Positions 27,001 through 32,225 of a stretch of 64,000 bases of DNA are shown here, piece by piece (position 1 is the first letter of the stretch; every line of letters begins with the position of its first letter). Origin of the DNA: an uncultured Lachnospiraceae bacterium (GTDB lineage: Bacteria > Bacillota > Clostridia > Lachnospirales > Lachnospiraceae); the NCBI GenBank assembly GCA_910585075.1, contig CAJUED010000007.1, forward strand, positions 37,207 to 101,206. The letters run 5' to 3'. Under the pieces are notes generated by a model. The model had not been told where the DNA came from. It worked only from the letters and a program-made list of their open reading frames with translations, and made no database searches. The position numbers and the translations under genes are program-made.

Positions 27001-27302
27001 AGCTCGCCGCCGGCCGTGATTTCTTTCTTAAAGGACTCCCACTCTCCCGAAGCCCTATACCAGGTCAGGGTGGATTCCGCCGCCAGGTAAGCCGTCTTGG
27101 CGTTCTCCTCATTTTTGCGGAACTCCGCTTTTTTGATAAAATGCATAGCGGTGGGAATGCCAATGGCCGCCAGTATTCCTATAATTACCAGCACTACCAC
27201 AAGCTCCACCAGTGTGAAACCTTTATCCTCGCCAGTATTTCTACTTCTATTTCTATTTCTGCTTCTATTTTTATACAAAAATTGATTTACCGACTTTTTC
27301 AT
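15057..27302 (-). CDS. Giant GLUG-repeat prepilin (about 4,081 residues)
   Basis: Starts at 27302 with MKKSVNQFLYKN; the upstream AGGG site is weak. A 28-residue leader containing an Asn/Arg/Ser repeat ends EDKG, then FTLVELVVVLVIIGILAAIG: a perfect prepilin signal with Glu5. Residues about 30-200 look like a pilin-type N-terminal domain. From about 660 to 2500 I count 39 GLUG-type motifs (GGIVGYN, GGIAGLN), one per about 48 residues, expected to form long beta-helix segments. Residues about 2500-3600 look like a string of Ig/fibronectin-like domains. Two linkers follow: Gly/Asp/Asn-rich (about 3605-3715) and Glu/Ser/Lys-rich (about 3780-3870). A last small domain ends at 4081. It sits between pilT and the minor pilins. 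Likely role: a pilus-delivered or pilus-tip adhesin; this is inference. Confidence 0.9.
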   Translation of the reverse strand: MKKSVNQFLYKNRSRNRNRSRNTGEDKGFTLVELVVVLVIIGILAAIGIPTAMHFIKKAEFRKNEENAKTAYLAAESTLTWYRASGEWESFKKEITAGGELNTTFPAGDEKEGRIYAIAVSGSGASSSEAQAMKLLDSGVYSKDFFNASIVIEVDVESGQVYSAFYGTRCEGLTYSETTGDGQLCISAAGDWRSYDTRKEELLGYYSVEDVVNVVELKPVRLKVTTINLINSETLSLNWTSNSRYDNLDVKYVLTFYQKGESGDEKLFTTEVELNELQKYLKTAEEESTGLRTRTGMVNLELRSPSQTNPDEAAAYGTWAFPFTYQQTNGSSGRMSLVLDGMMTAELLKVNEAKAGAGAAPDAVARNANTSITRLGEIADLKALKNPQNIYVEIQAQATYNQDVMGGDVTEYKPSNPVRSNTENTLYAKADFKTMTNPDGTAGSQMEAEISRFRHLSNIRYYDAAKEAEFVLTSRNMDWLTSGVGMYGVVRSPEGGAGVNPDYGSVEWNSVKKGDMIQDFPSVSLLASTHVLKGKGNQTSLVNLHLGTGSIPNDDLIGKLYTDETEKKANLSHYLGLFCEAEGRIEELTLTDPVLYLAKEDGAAAEYFDNLYGIGILCGRNQGSLKNISVKTTKENHQTLLAVLNDRVNNEDNKKPAGIGGLVGVQAGKGADGALTRLTDGTNIQLNGLTMEGIITAGLPNPDKEKSGGSGEEVSGAALGGTGGGAPGAVPGGAGEGGAGTGDGTDADDGADASAGAVEERAKEYAYGIGGIFGYAWIGRAEGAGAGNGVHVENCTNYADVTGNLFTGGIAGGLKGDFTAASTALGSGGSGSDLVSLKDCTNEGLILCNVKEEETGAGQPLKETLEGRYFGGILGFGDGAQITSCVNASKYKETFDDTKKDELLLGRFVGGIIGYGNNSQLAGCSTRKGSWVFGANYVGGIAGGLSNDLQEAITQAADAGVKVTTNAGYVIGNRCVGGIVGKNDGKEQTTITSCINNGVVAGYDRYIGGIVGYNGENGTISDCASYISDYSGSIYNMIVEDWKAAGDCAGGLVGYNNGNVEFSEESENIQVKSVSSIVVGKDYVGGIIGFNDVAGMIDVHYTLVGGQIYGYGNGVGGCIGLNASEKLLETNLVMRPNSVTGKYYVGGCIGANVVNLSVDVAMTGFRSDNSLGSVNGDAFTGGLIGYQRTYTMAQLEKNLDAAGGTLTDLLEENGLTGGAGTGSGGAAEDIGTGAEGNGGTAGNMSAKAGNDRTVEDMSTEASNGRIAGQAEESEAASDKAGYTEDGSKMLLLAYIDAMEIVAQPEDDTLLPLLDGKNVPTQVMASENQNIFTIGDRSLHTGLGQGGGDSDSGMGIAQAADGVAEYNNIPVYSNLYTGGIVGYCEKDSRLHIVNCKNSGNLSRRTSAEKPGDGVSLKAYLESHELLADTKELGKSDFKISIGGGIIGANLENQVIDHCVNTGTMSGFIGLGGIVGFNAGGVFNCQLSDNFGNMQLDYIGGIAGLNVHAGSLEETESGGQASGSVTDQTTEGKNKEYKDVNGREWKNYTSGTIAMCSTGENRTVSGRRFVGGIVGYNLSGAQLKADVNRANVLGAEDYVGGMAGANSGSIWIAQSSGGEEYTINGNNGEGIGGIVGWNKSRGSIDVTDTSEMDDADGSGSTGTGTGSSDASSVGADGEIIAVNTNVSVTGKEKVGGIVGIQEGRLGAFATDSASDEDGAVSGNGKILYLVSKAGSVHATEGYAGGVIGEARISQAAEDTGDIIEAGAQGGKILRAVNRSIEVTADSGPAGGIVAVNQQGFLLEECRNLGNVNSDQGYAGGIAAENYGMIHQCQTGSTKEHKADSKNGAKETAITIRSQGVDAIGGICGVNYGWIWDSAPVKYEDKGVAYMVALSGTAKIVGGVAGINAAGGHIGLEPVLTTEAENQQYVMTYMPAVEIRTSDLTVGGVAGQNQSAQGDNEQAGAGKQAAEIQNIRAEGLSFEGFNNYQYLGGIAGENQDGAKVTDCAFASGIISQTSGTKAGNCYGGIAGSNSGSLLNCEIKGIKIEVLGVYTATNTNTAKEKESLSSHVGGVAGKNEESGLISGCLIAEDQAADGIVGAKKANNITVANGMAGGVAGYNKGKMTLSGDAVTAELMGQGTGADGSTTAGVFDVDTLVANAVGKVIADANYVNWDTNNVDIEKQTYNTTKTEVSANRNLILMMTTNGNLGGITAYNAPTGEINYCATGNWFLNNKSEAIGVGTGGIIGMNESEKDLAFLLNQAFVGRQLAKGTTDRFAGGIIGSQNNTISSDWTISNCVNYGTIYCRNTHYSGGIIGQWTGTGGNIEKCRNYGNLQTTYGTGWLGASGGIVAQLYHAYEKNEYNIVSCGNYGNVFGQNGTTPYYGEQKYKNGKWVWEYSPNCANDSAGILGNVTAYKVNNSASAQKFTINVVDCVNGAGVEIYSGSMASGIVGFLSCNDADTVDNVGKSTANIILNIERCRNYASTLYGLQFVAGIFGDRYGENGSKNTTLKYCFSLDYTEYRYGANQNPNQTPKPELGNLEPRPVVSYKSAGSNVGQINNGTNGVYNYFLGNRDGITSFFDGTQFWSITGSITNQEYLRRVNSAWVYSIRKGNTRYFVYVKPKENKNDYYEASNWNVSGNGGGNKVKFGDTLHKYGDKIYDYAGNEIGYILFAINNQKDAGTYSDMASIVEKGSDFDQYVREFCFNQAGLLLAPEKAVLSKSEDDQFLLEVDNSIYTDADKLEYIAKLHRRDIDGKEEDITNKVISLNGNTLSNVEEFIFSSEKCTFEVEEGELKKGGEVFVRLKARQKDSSMESTEIESNPVPIGSALPDPKLRIELVKVDGTYQYRFRLANQSAYSEYADKSLKVHVRLMNQTEPLQFAVGDSIIYDKLTGNSLQQLVVWLTEESTQDNQTVETIVTSEVSVPVYLPRYMPSISLKNEAVVATPSCQVSGTSLKDLSITVTLTGTGNNVTTPPIYRAELISSWKENPDTPTEIEHIDVLQTADILTVANGEAKAVFTDFMDNNAETFTDATDTDIGVRVWYAQSGLGPVYTYYIVGKNELSNTRSKEVEDDGTETAVWKDAYTSVLAETDFANYRWSSEKLFTWLPVPVLMKLDEGKSLKPGTDPNNGHLTYTFEWDKDIVSNTNKYIVTLTGTTKDEKGNPGTPVSIETDREVIGGSLTLDAEDWPYEEVEISVTRVGENTATSIQIGKTTTKSYAVKKRLPQPAQPTVGLKDQNTDELFYEVKWSRVTPEVTKEGDTEPVQWSNGCDYYEIYIRPSEPDPDDAEDFFDRIRVNVWEQDADTSDFVQSITEDGIYVKEVNLEKYAGRSVLISIQAYPKDDDEVYVYSVDGITYELKVPDRIDAPVINDWEKNWNHRRDEWDNAKSIEEFEKGETGGLKVTLTADNNSIPPGGSSYLLKAYIFETAEDAKAAMEEDAEPAETLNGYLATYRVDENGNFTPEGMEAEENNKYAHTLKGLSADYAGKYILFYARISSGGGNVSSKWVVNDNKDDGTDDAENGNDAVWRLPYVKLPTPEVTARTSEREVMVTLTTNPDLNKDSVGTGQSVKEKEPAAGDQPGDELIKDNLIENDLIENGPTKDELTEDKDGESKEDKEDTEGGETSKKPGDDQTNDTDKESGDGSGDGDPSGDNQTGTDVNDGQGIDGSEGSDNTGDNTDSGAGDGTDTKGDNDNSSGEGQDTTSDRDENGGGEESAGEGDASKNASMDKEPASVSLVMAACRVSNTLAGKETVFARRAMTAPGVKSLKMTVDILENQENDESEDEEENGRTAGENAENNPEEESSEKSAEEQAEKLAEESAEKSSEKSDEASTEESAKKSVKKSAGKSVDKAEEESVKEDLTGNDIAFPAEGTEEKAKAEIKEEMLWSATATTLSWSSVTYADSYYFVLTDDDENDRLEQEFKIVENQDLDNPDDSTAQVYRKNDDGNWEEITQDETDNVYKLFEDGKGYGREVEGSYILDAYGSTLIPYTVTLGAELEISRQDGVFIYTLTLPDSTELTPPSDSGYQNSIENGDNNKLCFTDSVRIWADLAENEEEPYSKAYVHSKESSKKITPGYVEDVSE
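15700..15960 (-). repeat. Glu/Ser/Lys repeat tract in the giant prepilin
   Basis: Encodes irregular repeats of the type (E/K)(E/K)SA(E/K)K over about 85 residues (examples EESAEKSSEKSDEAS and KKSVKKSAGKSVDK). Low-complexity, likely an extended charged stalk or wall-spanning linker near the C-terminus. Confidence 0.75.
16170..16500 (-). repeat. Gly/Asp/Asn-rich linker in the giant prepilin
   Basis: Encodes about 110 residues dominated by Gly, Asp, Asn, Ser and Glu (for example DGSGDGDPSGDNQTGTD). A flexible acidic linker separating the Ig-like region from the C-terminal part; possible calcium binding through D-x-D-x-D-like spacing is speculative. Confidence 0.75.
19790..25335 (-). repeat. GLUG repeat array of the giant prepilin
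   Basis: 39 degenerate copies of the GLUG motif, consensus hydrophobic-G-G-I-V/A-G-hydrophobic-N, most preceded by a short strand and a Cys- or Asn-containing turn (NCTN, CVN, CRNYG). The regular spacing suggests a right-handed beta-helix. The protein copies are diverged and the DNA copies are not identical, so this is an old array rather than a recent expansion. Confidence 0.88.
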
Positions 27303-27467
27303 ATTATCCCTATACACATCCAATGGCCCGCAATTTAGGCCTGAGCACAACCATAACATTTGCATTTATACATTTCTTATTTGCATAAAAATGTCCGGCA
27401 GTTACTGTTTTTCCAATTTACACCATTTTGTCTTTTAGCCAAAAAACCATGGTTATCTTTTAATTAT

Positions 27468-28520
27468 CTAAAATTTCCCCTCTATCGTATCCGCATCCTG
27501 AGCGAAGGCAACCGCCATCTGCCGGGTAATCTTCCCTTCCCGCACCAGCTGCACAATGGCGTCATCCATGGTGATCATCCCCATTCTCCTGCTGGTCTGC
27601 ATGATATTGGCAATCTGATGGGATTTTCCCTCCCGGATTAGGTTCCGAATCGCCGTATTGGCATGCAGGATTTCAAAGGCCGCAACCCTTCCTTTTCCGT
27701 CCGCTCTTGGAATCAGCTGCTGAGAAATAATTGCCTCAAGCACGTTGGAGAGCTGCACCCTGATTTGCTGCTGTTGGTGAGGCGGGAAAACATCAATCAC
27801 ACGGTCCACCGTGCTTGCCGCCCCTATGGTGTGGAGGGTGGAAAGTACCAGATGCCCCGTCTCCGCCGCTGTCACTGCCACGCTGATGGTCTCATAATCC
27901 CGCATCTCCCCCACCAGAATCACATCCGGGTCCTCCCGAAGAGCCGCCCGCAGGGCATTGGCATAGCTTAAGGTGTCGATACCGATTTCCCTCTGGTTTA
28001 CCATAGACATCTTATGAGGATGCAGGTACTCAATGGGGTCTTCCAGGGTGATAATATGGGCGTCCCTGTACTGATTCACTTTATCAATGATTGCCGCAAG
28101 GGTGGTGGACTTTCCGCTTCCCGTAGGCCCTGTCACCAGCACAAGCCCTCTTTTCTTCTGATATAAGTCGATTACGGAGGCAGGCACCCCAAGCTCCTCC
28201 GGGGAGGGTACGCTGGTTGCCACCAGACGGAAGGCAAGGGCCGCGGCTCCCTGCTGGCGGAAAACATTCACCCTGTAGCGTCCTATATCTGCAATGGAAA
28301 AGGACAGGTCATATTCTCCCCGTTCCTGAAAACCCTCCAGCTGCTCCCCGTCCATAACACGCTGCGCCGCCGCCATAGTGTCTTCCGGCGTCAGAGTATC
28401 ATAGGGCATAGGGAGCAGGCTGCCGTTTACGCGCATTCTGGGGGAAATCCCCGCCGTCAGATGCACGTCGCTGGCCCCTGCCTCCCCTGCTTTTTTCAAT
28501 ATTTCTTCTATCCGTATCAT
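27468..28520 (-). CDS. pilT: Type IV pilus retraction ATPase PilT
   Basis: A 350-residue hexameric motor that disassembles pili and drives twitching. Walker A VTGPTGSGKSTTLAAIIDKV lies near residue 128. The Asp box is TLEDPIEYLHPHK, Walker B is LREDPDVILVGEMRDYET, and the His box is TGHLVLSTLHTIGA. It ends with the usual region for this family, NLIREGKSHQIANIMQTS. Length is standard. The start has GAGG six bases upstream; this ribosome binding site lies at the edge of a short repeat shared with two lipoprotein leaders. It is the first structural gene of the pilus operon, eight bases after the sensor kinase gene. Confidence 0.95.
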   Translation of the reverse strand: MIRIEEILKKAGEAGASDVHLTAGISPRMRVNGSLLPMPYDTLTPEDTMAAAQRVMDGEQLEGFQERGEYDLSFSIADIGRYRVNVFRQQGAAALAFRLVATSVPSPEELGVPASVIDLYQKKRGLVLVTGPTGSGKSTTLAAIIDKVNQYRDAHIITLEDPIEYLHPHKMSMVNQREIGIDTLSYANALRAALREDPDVILVGEMRDYETISVAVTAAETGHLVLSTLHTIGAASTVDRVIDVFPPHQQQQIRVQLSNVLEAIISQQLIPRADGKGRVAAFEILHANTAIRNLIREGKSHQIANIMQTSRRMGMITMDDAIVQLVREGKITRQMAVAFAQDADTIEGKF

Positions 28521-28528
28521 AATTTACC

Positions 28529-29854
28529 TCATTTCCGCGCTGCTTTTTGCGCTTCCTGTCTCACTGTCTGATTGAGCAGAACCCTGACGGTAAACATTCC
28601 CCTGTCCGCCAGAAAATCCGTCTCCCCATCGTATCTGGATGCCGTTCTTTCAATACTGGACATTCCAATGCCCCTGTCATGTTCGTACCGGGAATCCCCA
28701 CTGCGAAAATGCATATCGGCCGCACAGGAATTTCTGCACTGAATCACAATTTTATGCCCTCTCTGACAAATATTCATCAGAATTTTTTGCTCCTTCATCC
28801 CTGAATCCAAACAGCCTTTAATTGCATTTTCATAGATATTGGCCAGAATGGCCACCAAATCAATGTCCCGGATAAACAGCTCCTCCTCCACCTCAACATA
28901 CATTTTCACCTCAATGTTTTCCTTCCGGGCATAACCGGCATAGGCGGTCAGAATACCGTTCACTGCCCTGTTGGCGCAGATGCGCTCCGGTTTCGTGCTC
29001 TCAACATCCTCCCGGTACTCGTCTAAATAGGACAGAAGCCTTTCCATATCGCCGCTTTTTACATATTCACGGATCAGCATGCAATGATGCCGCACATCAT
29101 GGCGGATTCTTGCCGCTTCCTGCTGGGCCTTTTTCTCCAGCTCCAGCTGCCTGTATAAGAACTGCTCATTCAACTCCAAAAGCTGCTTTTCCCTCTGATA
29201 GCACCGCTCCATTCCCAAGTGATAGTACAGATAAAAGACCAGATATTGAATAATTCCCGCCATGAGCATTATCACGAAAAGCCGCACCATGCCGGAAAAC
29301 ACAAACTCCCGATCCGCCGGCAGATAAGCCACAAGAGAGGCAATGATCACGGATACCACTATAGTCACCGTGCTAAACCTATCCAGCTCCCCTTTTAAAA
29401 ACTCCACCCTTTCAAAGAAAGGCCTCCGAAACCGCCTTACCAAAAACAACACAATAAAGCCCGCAAGTAAAGCACGTATCAAAATATCCACCCACATATT
29501 TTCCTCAAACAGCCAGCGCGAGATATCCACCCCTGAAAATACGCACACCGACAACAGGTAAAAGCCCAGGGAAATTTTGTACAAGGACAGATAAAGCCCG
29601 TCGTCGCTGAGCATCCAGCAAAAAATCCACGTGGGCACCAGACAGATCAGCCCTGCAAATCTTACATAACTCTCTCTGTCGAGCATATACCATACGCTGT
29701 AGCCGGCCGTAATCAGCGCCACAAACGCAATATAATATGAAATTGTCTTTTTCATGGGAAATTTTGGATGGTCCAGTAGAAGAAATACAGCCATCATCAG
29801 CACTGCCCCTATCCCATTACGAAGAAGCGCTACCCAATAATTACCACCTAACAT
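28529..29854 (-). CDS. GHKL-domain sensor histidine kinase (AgrC/VirS type)
   Basis: A 441-residue membrane kinase; start at 29854 has GGAGG six bases upstream. Six or so hydrophobic helices fill residues 1-200. The phosphorylation helix reads AARIRHDVRHHCMLIREYVK near 250. The ATPase domain shows the N box LVAILANIYENAIKGC near 350 and the G box RGIGMSSIERTASRYDG near 400. This type pairs with LytTR response regulators and often senses peptides. The best local partner is the LytTR regulator at 35582-36310. Being upstream of and nearly touching pilT, it probably controls pilus expression. The last codons (QKAARK, stop) come from a repeat also found in front of two lipoprotein genes. Confidence 0.88.
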   Translation of the reverse strand: MLGGNYWVALLRNGIGAVLMMAVFLLLDHPKFPMKKTISYYIAFVALITAGYSVWYMLDRESYVRFAGLICLVPTWIFCWMLSDDGLYLSLYKISLGFYLLSVCVFSGVDISRWLFEENMWVDILIRALLAGFIVLFLVRRFRRPFFERVEFLKGELDRFSTVTIVVSVIIASLVAYLPADREFVFSGMVRLFVIMLMAGIIQYLVFYLYYHLGMERCYQREKQLLELNEQFLYRQLELEKKAQQEAARIRHDVRHHCMLIREYVKSGDMERLLSYLDEYREDVESTKPERICANRAVNGILTAYAGYARKENIEVKMYVEVEEELFIRDIDLVAILANIYENAIKGCLDSGMKEQKILMNICQRGHKIVIQCRNSCAADMHFRSGDSRYEHDRGIGMSSIERTASRYDGETDFLADRGMFTVRVLLNQTVRQEAQKAARK

Positions 29855-29953
29855 CACTTTCCTCCGGCACTGCCTGATGACCACTGATATTTTGATTAAT
29901 TTTTGTTGATATTTGTTATTTTATATTTATTTTTGTCGTTTATCTATGTTCAC

Positions 29954-29990
29954 ATTATATAACCAATTGTCTGTTTTTTGAAAGAGCTTG
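29954..29990 (-). promoter_or_regulatory. Candidate promoter of the kinase-pilus operon
   Basis: On the minus strand TATAAT (29954-29959) lies in an AT-rich stretch about 100 bases before the kinase start, with no good -35 hexamer 17 bases upstream. A weak -35 is usual for promoters activated by LytTR-type regulators. Suggestive only. Confidence 0.35.
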
Positions 29991-30103
29991 GGCATGGATT
30001 GCACTTTTTTCGGAATACTTCGCCGCTTTTTTCTTAATTGCCTGTCGAGTGGGTCGATTGCAAACCGACTTTCCCGTTTTGTAAGCGTCCTTCATGTCAG
30101 GTC

Positions 30104-30148
30104 AAAAAAAGACTAAGCGCCTTCTATTTCAGAATTCAGCGCTTAGTC
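30104..30148 (-). terminator. Intrinsic terminator of the sugar ABC operon
   Basis: On the minus strand a perfect 10-bp stem GACTAAGCGC / GCGCTTAGTC with an 18-base loop is followed directly by seven T residues. It lies about 80 bases after the stop of the last permease gene. A textbook rho-independent terminator. Confidence 0.9.
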
Positions 30149-30228
30149 CCTATATTGCCTCAGTATCTTTTCCGCGGAATATGCTGGCATTTGTCAGCTT
30201 CCAAACCGGCTTTTTCTCCGGTATAAAT

Positions 30229-31095
30229 TTATGCCTTAACAGCCCCCGCTGTCAGCCCGTCTATAATCTGCTTCTGTGCTACCAGATAGAAAATCATGAT
30301 CGGCACCATGCTCAGCATAAATGCCGCAAAGGCCAGATTGTAAGCCACCGTATATTGAGATTGGAAATTATACTGAAACAGCGGCAGCGTCCAGAATTTC
30401 TGGCTGGCATTTAACATCAAAAGCGGCAGCTGGAAATCGTTCCAGATCCACATCACGTCCATAATAATAACTGACACAACAATCGGTTTCATCATGGGAT
30501 ATACAATCTTTACAAAAGTATAAAATACGCCCGCTCCGTCAATGTAAGCCGCCTCCTCAAGCTCATAGGGAATTCCCGATAAAATATAGCTTACGGCAAG
30601 GAGCAGTCCTTCCGATAAGGAATAGCACCAGTACAATAAAATCAATCCGTAGCTGTTCATCATATTCAGCCTGCTCATCAGCTTAATCTGCGGAACCATC
30701 AGAATTGTAAAGGGCACAAAAGCACCGGAAATAAAAAGGATATAAATAACATTATAATATATCTTTTTCATATTTCTGGCCACCGAATAGGAAACCAGGG
30801 GCACCAGAAATGCAATTCCCAGCAGGGAACAGATTGTAATAAACAACGAGTTTTTAATATAGTAGAAAAAATTTGCATCATTGATAACCGATATAAAGTT
30901 ATCCAGATACAGGCTGGTAGGCAGGGCAAAAAAGTTCCTTGCCGTTTCTCCCGGCGCCTTAAAGGCTGTGATGATCGTCACATACATAGGAAACAAAATC
31001 AATAAAACGCCCAGACCCAATATCACATAAATCATCGTCAGTTTTGCTTTTTTATAAACCAAAGCTTTTTGTACCGTATTTTCCATATTTGCCAT
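30229..31095 (-). CDS. Carbohydrate ABC transporter permease (CUT1, MalG type)
   Basis: A 288-residue inner-membrane permease with six helices. The EAA loop that docks the ATPase is present: YELEEAAYIDGAGVFYTFVKIVYP (spread over about residues 176-199), with the conserved EAA...G. The N-terminus LGLGVLLILFPMYVTIITAFK is typical of the MalG half. AAGGAG precedes the start. Three bases separate it from the partner permease upstream. No ATPase gene lies nearby; such importers commonly share one MsmX-type ATPase encoded elsewhere. Confidence 0.92.
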   Translation of the reverse strand: MANMENTVQKALVYKKAKLTMIYVILGLGVLLILFPMYVTIITAFKAPGETARNFFALPTSLYLDNFISVINDANFFYYIKNSLFITICSLLGIAFLVPLVSYSVARNMKKIYYNVIYILFISGAFVPFTILMVPQIKLMSRLNMMNSYGLILLYWCYSLSEGLLLAVSYILSGIPYELEEAAYIDGAGVFYTFVKIVYPMMKPIVVSVIIMDVMWIWNDFQLPLLMLNASQKFWTLPLFQYNFQSQYTVAYNLAFAAFMLSMVPIMIFYLVAQKQIIDGLTAGAVKA

Positions 31096-31098
31096 AGC

Positions 31099-31986
31099 TT
31101 ACTCCTTCTCACGCGTAACACGGATTTGAATGATTGCAATAATTGTTATCAAAAGAAAACAAAGCGTTGACTCCGCCGACGAATAAGCAAATTTCATATC
31201 CGTAAAAGCATGCTTATAAATCATATATGCAATTGACGTGGTGGCAAATCCCGGGCCTCCGTCCGTGGTAGCCTTGATATAGTCAAATACCATAAGCCCT
31301 GAACGGGCGTTTAGGATAACGATAATTGAAATGGTCGGCAAAAGAAGGGGAAGGGTAATCTTCTTTAAGGTCTGCCAGTCATTTGCCCCATCCATTCTTG
31401 CCGATTCGATAATATCCCCGGATATTGTCTGAAGGCCTGACAGCGCCAGAACCGTCGGCATTGCGGTTCCCTGCCAGACATTAATGAAAAGAATGGCCCA
31501 CATAGCGGTGGAGCTGTTTCCCAGAAGGGATTTTGAAAGAACCTCCACTCCCATTGCCTTGCCCAGCTCCGGAAGCAGGTTGCTGTAAATCTGATTAAAA
31601 ATCAATCCGATCGTCACACTGCTGAGCACTGCCGGGAAGAAATAAACCGAACGGAAAAAGGAACGTCCCCGCATCTTCCGGTTCAGCAAAATGGCAAGAA
31701 ATACCGACAACGAGGTACAAATGATCACCAGAAGCAGCGTATATAAAAATGTACGCCCTATAACAGCCCTGTCCGTCTTATCGGAAAACACGGCGGCATA
31801 ATTCTGAACACCCACAAAATCGTACGATTTGGCAATTCCGTTCCAATCCGTCAGGCTGTAATAAATCCCCGACAACATGGGATATACAATAAAAAGTACA
31901 TACAGAACAACCGCCGGAAACGTAAACAGAAAAAACAGTGCGTTTCTGGATAAAGATTTTTTGTTTAATGATGCTTTTTTACTCAT
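31099..31986 (-). CDS. Carbohydrate ABC transporter permease (CUT1, MalF type)
   Basis: A 295-residue permease with six transmembrane helices. It opens with a basic cytoplasmic tail and LFLFTFPAVVLYVLFIVYPM-like sequence, then YSLTDWNGIAKSYDFVGVQNY, characteristic of MalF/LacF sugar permeases. The EAA loop is IIESARMDGANDWQTLKKITLP. It pairs with the downstream MalG-type gene and the binding protein upstream. Start supported by GAGGG. A large hairpin separates it from the binding-protein gene and would lower permease output relative to the binding protein. Confidence 0.92.
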   Translation of the reverse strand: MSKKASLNKKSLSRNALFFLFTFPAVVLYVLFIVYPMLSGIYYSLTDWNGIAKSYDFVGVQNYAAVFSDKTDRAVIGRTFLYTLLLVIICTSLSVFLAILLNRKMRGRSFFRSVYFFPAVLSSVTIGLIFNQIYSNLLPELGKAMGVEVLSKSLLGNSSTAMWAILFINVWQGTAMPTVLALSGLQTISGDIIESARMDGANDWQTLKKITLPLLLPTISIIVILNARSGLMVFDYIKATTDGGPGFATTSIAYMIYKHAFTDMKFAYSSAESTLCFLLITIIAIIQIRVTREKE

Positions 31987-32148
31987 AGGAATCCCTCATA
32001 CTGCCCACAGCCTGCAAACCCGGATGTCAGCAGAATTTTGTTCTTGGAAAATTATTGGTTTACATAACTCTTTATCATATATAATCAAATATATGAAGAT
32101 GCCAAAAGCCCTTCCTGTGCTTTGCATCTCCTGCAAATGGCGAATATA

Positions 32149-32199
32149 ACGAAAATTACTGAGGCATATCTTCTTTGACAGACTCTCAGTAATTTTCGT
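32149..32199 (-). terminator. Attenuator hairpin between binding protein and permeases
   Basis: On the minus strand a perfect 15-bp stem ACGAAAATTACTGAG / CTCAGTAATTTTCGT with a 21-base loop, followed by TATATT. It lies 27 bases after the binding-protein stop. Such intercistronic hairpins stabilise the upstream message and reduce read-through, giving excess binding protein. Confidence 0.75.
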
Positions 32200-32225
32200 T
32201 TCAAGTTACATTCAGCTTTTTTTCT

